DNA of 32,510 nucleotides from Candidatus Raymondbacteria bacterium RIFOXYA2_FULL_49_16. GTDB lineage: Bacteria; Fibrobacterota; OXYB2-FULL-49-7; XYB2-FULL-49-35. The notes under the pieces were generated by a model that did not search any database, had not been told where the DNA came from, and saw nothing but the letters and a program-made list of their open reading frames with translations. Both the position numbers and the translations under genes were made by a program. Shown piece after piece: positions 8,664 through 19,200 of the stretch. The DNA is taken from NCBI GenBank assembly GCA_001789205.1, contig MFYT01000077.1, positions 1 to 32,510 of the forward strand, read 5' to 3'. Each line of letters starts with the position of its first letter. The stretch's first letter is position 1.

Positions 8664-8716
8664 TCGGCCTGAACATGACATTCTGATATAGACCGGGGGA
8701 TTCCCGGGAACGGTAC

Positions 8717-9664
8717 TCAGTCCCCGAGCTTCTTCATCCAGTAATCAATCAGGTCTTTCAACGTATCGGTAAGCTCTATTTCCGGTTTCCAGCCAGTATC
8801 GGCTGCGATCTTCGCGTTGCTGCCCACCAGCAGGGGAATGTCCACGGACCGTTCGAGTTTTGTATCAGACCGAATCTCGATGTCAATTCCTGTGCGGCGG
8901 ATCATTTCCTCGACAATCCAGCGCAGGGGCTGCGCTTTACCCGAAGAGATATTGTATGTTTCGCCCACCTTTCCCTGCTCAAGCAATACATGGTAGGCGC
9001 GCACCACGTCGCGCACATCGAGAAAATCGCGTTCTATTTCGATATTTCCCGTATAAATTACCGGTTCGAGATCGTGGAGCCGGATATCAGCGAGTTTTTT
9101 CGCAAAGCTGGGAAGGGCGAAGGTTTCAGCTTGGCCAGGACCCGTATGGTTAAAGGGCCTGGCAACAATGGTCTTGATACCGTAGGATTTCCGGTATTGG
9201 CCCGCGATAAGTTCAATGGCCGCCTTGCTTACCGCATATGGCGATTCAGGCTTGAGCGCATGGGTCTCGGTCCTGAAGGCCTCCTCGTTCATGGGCGAAC
9301 CGTAGACTTCGCCCGATGAAACCATGAGCACCTTTGTTGGCACATTTTCGACCCTGATCGCCTCAAGCAAATTGAGGACCTGGTTTACATTGGCCTGGAT
9401 GGTGGCAACGGGCTGTTCGAGGGAATAGCGGACAGAACTGATGCCTGCCAGGTGCAGCATTTTTCTTGGGTGCGTCTCTTTGATCATGGCGCGGACCGCG
9501 TCGGACGAACCCAGGTCGCAGTCTATATAGCGCACCCGGTCTGACTGCAGCTGGTCTGTATTTTTAAGGTCAACGCAGACCACCTGATAGGTGGTGTGTT
9601 CGAGGAAGAAGGTGAGCGCATGGCGGCCGGCAAAGCCGTTTGCGCCGGTAATCAGCATGGCCAT
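8717..9664 (-). CDS. rmd: GDP-6-deoxy-D-mannose reductase-like sugar epimerase/reductase
   Basis: 315 residues, an extended short-chain dehydrogenase/reductase. TGANGFAGRH (residues 6-15) is the NAD(P)-binding G-x-x-G-x-x-G loop. The catalytic set is Ser116/117 in MVSSGEVYG and Y143-x3-K147 in SPYAVSKAA. RPFNHTGPGQ (about 169-178) is characteristic of GDP-4-keto-6-deoxy-D-mannose reductase (Rmd) and close relatives, which make GDP-D-rhamnose for envelope glycans. A GDP-mannose 4,6-dehydratase is the closest alternative, but the length and the FNHTGPGQ wording favour Rmd. The start at 9664 is supported by AAGGGAACCTCA directly upstream. It is convergent with the glycosyltransferase (53 bases between stops), and both fit polysaccharide synthesis. 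Confidence 0.8.
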   Translation of the reverse strand: MAMLITGANGFAGRHALTFFLEHTTYQVVCVDLKNTDQLQSDRVRYIDCDLGSSDAVRAMIKETHPRKMLHLAGISSVRYSLEQPVATIQANVNQVLNLLEAIRVENVPTKVLMVSSGEVYGSPMNEEAFRTETHALKPESPYAVSKAAIELIAGQYRKSYGIKTIVARPFNHTGPGQAETFALPSFAKKLADIRLHDLEPVIYTGNIEIERDFLDVRDVVRAYHVLLEQGKVGETYNISSGKAQPLRWIVEEMIRRTGIDIEIRSDTKLERSVDIPLLVGSNAKIAADTGWKPEIELTDTLKDLIDYWMKKLGD

Positions 9665-9690
9665 TGAGGTTCCCTTTTTGTTCTTCTATC

Positions 9691-9720
9691 AAAATAACAT
9701 GTTGACGTAAACAGCTTCAA
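9691..9720 (-). promoter_or_regulatory. Candidate promoter of rmd
   Basis: On the minus strand TTGAAG (9715-9720) and TATTTT (9691-9696) are 18 bases apart, about 27 bases upstream of the rmd ATG. This is a visual match to a sigma70-type promoter only. Confidence 0.35.
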
Positions 9721-9994
9721 AGGATAAATGCACAAAGAAAAATTACGGAACAGCAATCATTGCACCCGGTAGTTAACTATGAGTCAAGTAATGATCCATT
9801 CTATCTGACCTTCATGCTGGTTTGCACACAGTTACTGATGAGCTGAATAAATAACCACTACCTGGCATGCCGTGTCTAAGCGCATAAGGCGCTGATTCAA
9901 TGACCTGCTGGTTCTGATCTGGAGGTCTGCGATATAGGCAAGGACATGGAAAAAAGTTCCTGGAATTGAAGAAAAATAAAAAGTATTGACTACT

Positions 9995-10015
9995 TTAAGT
10001 TAATGATTAACTTAA
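9995..10015. promoter_or_regulatory. Perfect 21-bp palindrome, operator-like
   Basis: TTAAGTTAA, then TGA, then TTAACTTAA: two perfect 9-base arms around a 3-base centre. It sits four bases after TTGACT (9986-9991) and about 212 bases before the start of the giant gene. Size and symmetry suit a dimeric repressor site. No regulator is encoded nearby. Confidence 0.5.
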
Positions 10016-10118
10016 GAATGGCATATTTGTTAAATAAGGAATAGATATTGCATAACTAGTTTGGAATATTGGTCAAATGTGATGTAAATAACAGAATTTA
10101 TTAATTATGATGTATAAT

Positions 10119-10187
10119 ATATCATGGAAATTTCAATATTTACTAAATATTGTAGATAAAATAACACATAAAGCCATGATATTGAAA
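10119..10187 (+). promoter_or_regulatory. Overlapping alternative hairpins upstream of the giant gene
   Basis: Three perfect inverted repeats overlap: ATATCATGG (10119-10127) with CCATGATAT (10174-10182); TTTCAATAT (10131-10139) with ATATTGAAA (10179-10187); and CAATATTT (10134-10141) with AAATATTG (10145-10152). They share bases, so they cannot all form together. They end 40 bases before the ATG. The region is AT-rich, so chance pairing is possible. Confidence 0.35.
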
Positions 10188-10226
10188 CATATATAACTAA
10201 TCAAATGTTTTATTGAGGTATATTTT

Positions 10227-13200
10227 ATGAAGATAAAGATTGATTTATTAGTTTATACTGTTTTTTTAGTTACAGTATATTCATTTGCTGCCACTCAATG
10301 GATTCAGACCGATTGGTCAGGCGGTAACGGCCAAACAGCATGGACAAATCCAGCGAAATATTTATCAGACAATGGTAATGTTGAAATCCATAATCCATCT
10401 GGAGAAATAAGTATTCAGGTGCAAATTAATACAGGGGATGGTGCTGATGGCACTCTGACAGTCACTTCAAGCACGGGTACAAACTACACTTTTTCAACTG
10501 CCGCGAACTATTCGTTTTCCAATACAAATGCGATGGGAATAAGCAGCGGCAGCGCGAAATTGACCACCCTTTCGGCGCCCTTTGCGTCCAATCTACTATT
10601 GTGGATGGCCGCGGATTCCATTTCCGGGAAATCGGATGGGGATTCAGTGGATACGTGGAGAGACTTAAGCACGAGCGGAAACAATGCCACGCAAAGCACA
10701 AGCTCTAAAAGGCCGGTTTATAAAACCAATACGCTTAATGGAAAACCAGTCTTGCGGTTTAGTGGCGCCCAGGAACTATCCACCGCCACGGGCAATGCCT
10801 TGGGCGATTTTACTGTTTTTGTGGTTTTCAAAGCAACTGCGATCGGAGGAGGGTACGACCGGGTGCTTGATAAAGATTACGCCAACGGGTTCTGGCTTGG
10901 CAGAAACAGTTCCACGGTGAATTCTTTTGGCGGGGGAATAGAAGAAAGCGGTTCGCCTTTTGGCATTTTCGGGAGTTTTCCTGACAATAACTGGAATGTC
11001 CTTGGTTCAATACGGAGTGGAACCACCCATTACCTATATAATAACGGTTCCGCTCTGGCCAACAATACTGTTTCCGGCGTCACGACCAATACCGCGGTCT
11101 ATGGCATTGGCGGAAGAAACGCCAATTATTTTACCGGGGATATTGCCGAAATCCTGGTGTATGGCACGGCCCTTTCAGCTGAAGACCGCAAGGTCATAGA
11201 GGCCTATGTGGGGCAGAAATACAACCTTTCCATGCCACCCTATATCACCACCGATCCTACGGTCACTAACAATAGCGGGTATATTTTCACTTCAGCATTA
11301 TCGGCTTTTTCAGAAACCGCCACAAAGACAAATAGCGCGGTCCAATACATCCTAAGCAGCGACAATGGCAGTACATGGAAATATTGGACAGGCAGCGCTT
11401 GGGCTGTTTCCAATGGTACCTACAGCCAAAGCAACCCCGCTTCCATTATCAATACTAATATCAGCACTCTGGCAAGCAGCGGCACTTTGAAATTTAAGGC
11501 GTTTCTGCATTCTAATGATGGTAACAATACTCCCTATTTGGACAATATTAATATTGGCGGGGCATCGGTCACAGTCAACGAATATACCTATCTTACTGCG
11601 GCAACAACCAACGCCGGAGCCACCGCACTATCAGTTAATAACGGCGTCAATTTCAGCGACGGTGATGAAATCCTGATTATCCAGATGCAGCACGCCACAG
11701 ACGCTGGTACATACGAATTCAGGACCATCGCATCAGGGGGCGGTACAAATACTTTGACGCTGGATTCTGTTTTGGCGAACAGCTATTATTCCGGGACATT
11801 GAACGTTGCCTCTGCCTCTGCCGCCCAAGTAGTACGGGTGCCTAACTTTACTACTGTATCCATCCAAAGCGGGGCATCAATCATTTGCCCTGCATGGGAC
11901 GGGTATACCGGCGGCATTATCGCTTTCCGCGTCCGGGCCACGCTTACCGTTGAAGGATCAATTAGCGCGAATGCGTGCGGTTTTCGGGGCGGCCGCTATG
12001 GCGGGACCGACGGCTACAAGGGAGAGAGCTATCCTGGGGGCAATCCCACTGCAATTATTGGCGGGTATAATAATGGATGCGCTAATTCCGGAAGGCAGCC
12101 AAACGGGGGCGCGGGCGGCACGTATGTAAATGGCGGCGGCGGCAGTTACGGGACCGCTGGAACCGATGGAGAGCCATTTACCACATGCGTTGGGGTCGCT
12201 GGATATACCTATGGAACAGCTGATTTGTCCACTATTTTCCTGGGGAGCGGCGGCGCGGGCGGCCATCCCAACAGCGGTGAACCGCAGGGTGGAAATGGGG
12301 GTGGCTTAATTTGGATAACCGGGACAGCCATAAACGTTACCGGAACAGTTTCAGCCGACGGCCAGAATGCGTATGACGCGATCCCGCCCGCTACCGGCCA
12401 ATGGGGCGCTGGCGGCGGATCCGGTGGTTCGATCTTTTTACGCGGTTCAGGTTTGACATTGGGTACTGGTCTTGTTACCGCCGCGGGCGGGGCCCAATAT
12501 AATGGACAAAATGCGGCAGGTGACGGCGGCAACGGCGGCAGCGGCAGGATCCGGGTCGAGTATGTCACTCTCTCCGGCACTGCCAATCCAAGCGCGTCCG
12601 CCAGCCTGATAACCATTGTTAATTCAACCAATCTAACCTCTTCGATATACGATATGGGCGCTAATGCCAGCGGGCCGTATTTTATTAATTGGAACGAAAC
12701 GTTGCATGGCCAGACAATACAGGTGAAAGTAAGGACAGACAATAATTCTTCAATGTCCGGGGCCATGGCTTTTAGTTCCGCTGATAATGCGGTAAACGGC
12801 GGCAGCGTTGGATCGCTTAATTCCGTGGTTCGCAGACAGCGTTATGTGCAATATCAGGCCATTTTAAACACTTCGGACGGCATGAATGTGCCCAGTTTTC
12901 AGGATATTACCCTTGAAATGAACAGCCGTCCAGATAGCTTTGATTTGACCAGTCCGGTACACGGTTCTGAACTGGCTACGGTGCTGCCAGGTTTGGATTG
13001 GCAGGATTCCTATGACTCCAACACTGTATCGGGTGATGCGGTAAGTTATATCCTGGAAATAGACGATGATTCCAATTTTGCCAGTATCAATGTACGCAAG
13101 ACTGGTTTAAGTCTCAGCAGTTACACCCTGACCGGCGGCGAGGCCTTGACGGACAATGTGACCTATTACTGGCGAGTGTTTGCCAAGGACAACTATCCCG

Positions 13201-16200
13201 ATTCCACCCGCAGCGCTTCAGTGCGCCATTTCTTTACCGATGCCGGGGGAAACCAAGCCCCCACCCTTTCCACGCCTTTGGGTCCGGTAAACAATACCGA
13301 ACTCTCCGGCGCCGGTTCCATTACCTGGACGCGCAATGATGTTGATCCGGGAGATACGCTTTTATATACTATACAAATAGATAATAATATCTCCTTCGCT
13401 TCGCCGGAGATCAGTCAAGCCAGCATCACCGGCGTCAGCAAGGCGCTGAATACATTCACCAATTACGCTAATTTGCAGGACAACTCCATATATTATTGGA
13501 TCATCCAAGCCAAGGACCCGAGCAACGCTGTTTCCGGGTATACCCCGCTGGGAGGGCAATATTTTTTCTTTAATAAACAGAACGACGCCCCTTTGGTCTG
13601 CACATCCTTGAGCCCGGCAAGCGGTGAAGCGAGCGGCAATACGTATTTGAAATGGCGTTCCGCTGATCCTGACTCGCAGGGACTTTCCCGGGACACGGTC
13701 AAGGCCACTTTGGAGATTTCCGCGAATTCGTCTTTCAGCATCATAGTGAGCACTACTACCGGGATAGCGCAGGACAGCATTCAATTGAGCACGGTGACTA
13801 ATTATTCCAGCCTGAATGACAATACCGGTTATTATTGGCGGTTGATCTCGATCGATAATCACGGTTTGATTGGAGATACCACTGACGGGACCGCCTATTT
13901 TTATCTGAACAAGACAAACCAGATCCCCGCCGCGCTTGTTTTGGCCTTTCCTGCCATTCGGGATACTGTATTGACCCCTGACACGCTGCGGTGGCATACG
14001 GCAATTGACCCGGATTCTTTCGCCATTTTCACCTATAATATCAGAATCTATAAGAAAAGCGGCGATGTTCTTTTATACAATAAATATTGGATTAGTGACA
14101 CTTTTACCGTGATAACCATGGTGGATTCCTTCCGTGCATATGCTTCCAGAGATAGTTTTTATTGGCAGGTACGGGCCCGCGATCAGTACGCGGCCACTTC
14201 CGGCTGGAGCGGCGGGGCAAGCCAGGTGTTCTTTTTCCGTTCCACCCAAGCCGTGGCGCCGTCCCTTTCTAGCCCGGTTGGCGGCGTAAACGCGTATCCG
14301 ACATCGTTGCTCCAGTGGACTGCCGCTCTGGATATTGACAAAGGACCTGAAGATAGCCTGTTGTATACACTGCAAATTGATTCATCCGGCGATTTCTCCA
14401 CAATCGTCAGCGCCTCCCAGAACATCAACGGGCTGAATAGAACCCTTTCCACAGTGGCCAGTTACGCCAATCTGGTACAGGACAAGAAGTATTACTGGCG
14501 GGTGTTTGCGGTGGATAACCACGCTGAAAAGGGCGATACCAGCGCATCTGACAGTTTCTTTTTTACCGCGTCTAACGACGCGCCGCCAACGCCGGCCAAC
14601 TTGACTCCCGTCCTGGGGTCCTCGCTGGGCGCCTCGGGAACTCTTTCATGGAACGCCTGTGCGGACCCTGAAGGTGATACGGTCTTTTACCAGTTTCAAA
14701 TGTCCGCCAGCGCTGGATTTACGTCCCTTTTCCAGAACGATTCCGGCATCACAAGCACCAGCCGTACCATAAAGCTGATGAGCGCGTATCCGGTCTTGCA
14801 GGACGGGGCCGTGTATTATTGGCGCGTGCGCGCCCAAGATAATAATTTCGCGTTTTCAAGCTATTCCAGCACCAACACCTTTGTCTTTGCCAGTACAAAA
14901 CCGACCGTTGCAACCGACCTTTCACCAGCCGGAGACGAGGAAGTTTCCGGCGCCGATAGCCTGAAATGGACGGCAGGGGCTGACCCTGATACGCTGGACA
15001 CGTTTACTATAAACCTTGAAGTAGACGACAATGCTGATTTCAGTTCACTGACATTGAGTCAACACACTATCGCATCCAGCGCGACGGGCGTGCGTCTTTC
15101 CTCGCTGAGCAGCTACAACAACCTACAGGACAATACTGAGTATTACTGGCGGGTCTACGAGATAGACACCCATGGAAAGCATTCAGATACGACCGGCAAC
15201 GCCAGGTTTTATTTCAACAAAGCCAATAATGCGCCCGTGTCCGCGGATTTGGCAAGTCCTGTTTCCCATGAGTCAATCGATGGAGGAGACACCCTGAAAT
15301 GGGGCCCTGCCACTGATCCGGACCGGAATGACACGGTACGATATATTATCCAATTGACTACAGGCTCTTTTACGGCGCCGGCGGTCCAGGATACCACGAC
15401 TGATACCTTGTGCCGGATGGACGGTCTGAATGGATTTACGGATTTGAACGACAACCAGTTTTATTCCTGGCGGATTGTTGGTCTTGATAATCACGGCTTG
15501 ACGGGCGGCATTTCTGACACGGGTGTGTTGTATCTGAATAAAATAAACGACCTTCCGCTTACGCCGTCATCGCTGCTTCCGGCACCGGGAAGCCAGCGCA
15601 ATCCAAGCCAGGGTTTCAGTTGGACAGGAAGCGATCCTGACTCAGGGGATGTCCTGCATTACGGGTTTCAGTTGTCGGCCAGCAGCGGTTTCGTCCAAGT
15701 CATCTTCGCGAAGACCGGAGGCGAAAATTTTCTAAATACCACCATTGCCCTGAACGCCTTTCCTTCGTACCATGACAGCTTGCGGAAGGACAGCGCATAT
15801 TTTTGGCGGGTGAAGGCATATGATAATCACGGTGATAGCTCGGCGTGGAGCGCCCCTGTCAGTTTTACCTATGATCCCGCGTACTTTGAGATCGACACCG
15901 GCGCTGGTAATCCGCATGATACCATCACCTCCTCCGCCATTGCCACGGACAAGGTCGCACTCTCTATCAACGTCAAAGCGCATGGGTGGGAGAATAGCAT
16001 TATCAAACGCATTACGGTCAGCGCGCTGGGTATGGCCCATGAGGTAACGGACATTTCCTCTGTGTTCTTGTACCGGGACGCGGACCGCAACGGCAGTGTG
16101 AACATAGGTACGGACCAAGCTCTGGGATTTGGTAATTATAGTGTTGACAACGGCGCCCTTTCCTTTGACATCAGCCGCACCATTGTTGCCGGAGATTCAG

Positions 16201-19200
16201 AGCAATATTTAGTCTCGTATAACCTCAATGGCAATGCCTCTGACGGCGAGACATTTACCGCGCGGATCTCTTCAGGCGCGGCTATTAGCGCCGTGGGGGA
16301 AACCAGCAATGACACCTTGGTCTCTTCTCAGGCGTCGTTGCCGCGAGGGACCATCAGGCTGACCACGCCGCGTACGTTTGAAATCATCAGCCAGCATGCC
16401 AATGCCGAGACTGCGGGCGTGGGTTTTTCACTCACTCTCAGGGCGCGGGACAATGCGGGCCATATTGCCACTACGTATACGGGAAATCATACCATCAGTT
16501 TCAGCACAACGGCGTCAGCCGCGCCTCTGGGCCAAAGCCCTGCGCTGCCCGTATCCCAGGCCGTCATTTTCACGGCCGGGATAGGGACCACGACCGTTGC
16601 TTTTAAAATGGTGAAAGCAAGCGCGTCGTTCACCCTTTCAGCCTCTGAAACCACCGGGCCTTTGGGAACAACGGACAGTATTGATATCTATCCTGCGGCT
16701 TTGTCCTTTGTCCAGGCGCAGACAATGCCTGGTTCCGGCAGCGCATTAACCACAGCGGATCTTACCGCTGACGACAGCCTTATGGTATATGCGGCCGGGT
16801 ACGACAGCATGGGTAACTTCAAGCAAAACGTCAGCGTCACGTGGCAGGGAACAGGTGTGGTAACGGCGTTCAGCCAGATGAACGATACGGCCACTGTTTT
16901 TCGGGCCGTTGCCGCGGGAACTGGCTCTATAATCGCGGACCATGAAACAGCGCGTGACGACACCAGCGGGACCGTGATAGTGACCGCTGGCGCGTTGCAT
17001 CATATCGGTATTCGCGACTCGGCAGGCAATGCCGGCTTGTTGGTTTCAGCTGTGGGCATGACGACAACAGACACCTTGACGGTATATGCGGCAGGGTATG
17101 ACGCTGACAGCAATTACCTGTCAGACACGCCGGTCTCCTGGAGCGCTACCGGAATTCTTACACCCTGGCTTTCCGCTGCATACGGCGCATTTACTTCATT
17201 GATACCGCAGAACAGCGCTTCAGGACGCATCATTGCCAGCCATGCCTTGGCCTTTGATGACAGCACAGGTGTGATAGCAATAACCGCCCCCATCTCAAAT
17301 ATCAAAATCCGGAACGCGGCAGGCGGCGGAGGCAGCGCGATCGATTCATTGACAGTAAGCGCAGATGATTCAGCTTCCGTATATTGCGCGGGATACGACG
17401 GCGCGGGTCATTATATCGACGACGTTACGGTTTTTTGGAATGGCGCGGGCACAGCGGCCGGCAGGTTGGTCTCAGCGACCGGCAGTGGCACCTTATTCCG
17501 GCCCAAGACGGCCGGGGCCGGACTGATAGTTGCCCAGCATTTAAGCGGCTATCACGATACCGTGCGGACAACAGTGGTCCCCGGCAGTCTTTCATATGTG
17601 GCAATCAGGGACTCCGCAGGCAACCAGGGGAGCGTCATCACGGCCAAAGCCATCACCTCTGTCGAAACGCTTACCGTATGGGCAGCGGGCTACGATTCTG
17701 ACAGCAATTATATTTCCGATACGCCGGTCGCCTGGAGCGCCACTGGCGCACTGAGCGGGTGGCTATCCGGCGTAACGGGCGCAAGCGTGTCCCTGCAGCC
17801 CCGGAGCAGCGGAAGCGGGATAATAGTGGCGGATCATGCGACAGCGCGTGACGACAGCACTGGGACCATCACCGTGACGGCCAACCTGGTTTTGCTGAAA
17901 ATCCGTACAGCCCCCAATGGCAATGGCGCGGAGTGTGGCGACACGGCCATTACCGCGGATGACAGCTTGGTCTTGTACGCTGCGGGATATGACGGACAAG
18001 GGGCGTACATCGCGGATTGCATTGTAAACTGGGGTCTGACAGGACGGTTGGCGCATCTTTCAAGCACCTTTGGTTCAACTACCGTTTTTTACGGGGATTC
18101 GCTTGGCAGCGGCCGGGTCTATGTCCGGCATGCGAGTGCTGGGAGCGACAGCACCGGGGACATAACTGTCAGCGCAGGAGCGCCTGCGTATATAAGCATC
18201 AGTCCGGCGGGTGATACGGCGATCACTACAGACAACACCATGCAGTTCAGCACAATGGTACGCGACGCCGACCGGAATGCGCTGACCGGCGTCACTGTGG
18301 CTTATTCCTCGTTGGACACGCTGGGATCGATCTCTGGTACGGGCTTGTATAATCCAGCGAGGACCGGGACAGGACGGGTACGGGTCACTATGGACAGCTT
18401 GGCGGACACGTCAGGGTATATTGTGATTTCCGCGGGCGCGCTGGTCAGGGTGGAAATCTCGCCTGCCAATCCGGTGATTACAGCGGATAGTTCTTTACAA
18501 TTTATACTTTCAGGATTTGACGCTGACGGCAACGCAGTTTCCCTGACAGGCGTTTCCTGGAAATTGGGCGCTGCCATGGGAAGCATCGCTGGCAATACCG
18601 GTCTGTATTCCCCTGCAGCCGCGGGAACTGTTTTAGTCATAGGGACACATGGGTTCTTGTCCGATACGGCGCACCTGACGGTCAACCCCGGCGAAGCGGC
18701 AACATTGACAATCCGTACAGCTCCCGATAACACCGGGATGCAGGTCAATAATTATGATATCGCCATCGGTGATACGGCTGTCTTCTTTGCGGCAGGCTTT
18801 GACTGGCACGGCAATTTTACCGGCAATGAAACCGTGTCCTGGACCGGTACGGCAATGGTAAGTTCCGCTATACTTCCCGGTACGGGCGATTCAGTGAAAA
18901 TAAGTTCGCTGAGCAGCGGGACTGGCGTTCTCATCGCCTCCAACGGAAGCGCCACAGACAGCACAGGTCTCATTACCTTTTTACAGGGCGGCTTGGACAG
19001 CCTGGTCATTACGCCCTATGCCTGTACTGTTAAAGCGGACAGTATGTTGCAGTACAGCGTGACCGGACTTGATTCCGCCGGCAGCCCCGCGGCAGCAGGG
19101 ACAATTTTCTGGAAAGTCCTCGGGGATATCGGCAGCATATCAGCCACGGGCCTGTTCAATCCAGGCCGCCAGGGAAAGGGCAGGATAGTAGCCACCTCCT

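Larger units (their letters stand above)
9665..10226. other. AT-rich non-coding leader region between rmd and the giant gene
   Basis: 562 bases without a credible coding frame on either strand; all frames are broken at short intervals. AT content rises sharply after about 9960. It holds the rmd promoter candidate, a small AGCGC/GCGCT hairpin (9879-9893), a 21-bp perfect palindrome (9995-10015) and overlapping hairpins at 10119-10187. GAGG (10215-10218) is the ribosome site of the giant gene. TTGACT at 9986-9991 is a possible -35 box, but no good -10 follows at normal spacing. Confidence 0.5.

Noticed and set aside
8693-8707. CCGGG/CCCGG hairpin between the glycosyltransferase and rmd stops
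   Set aside because: The stem is only 5 bp and there is no T-run on either strand; a terminator is possible but not supported.
9879-9893. AGCGC/GCGCT hairpin in the non-coding region
   Set aside because: Short stem, no T-run, no gene end nearby; likely chance.
13362-13997. 211-codon minus-strand frame inside the giant gene
   Set aside because: It is antisense to the Fn3-like repeats, which account fully for the coding signal; no ribosome site or motif.
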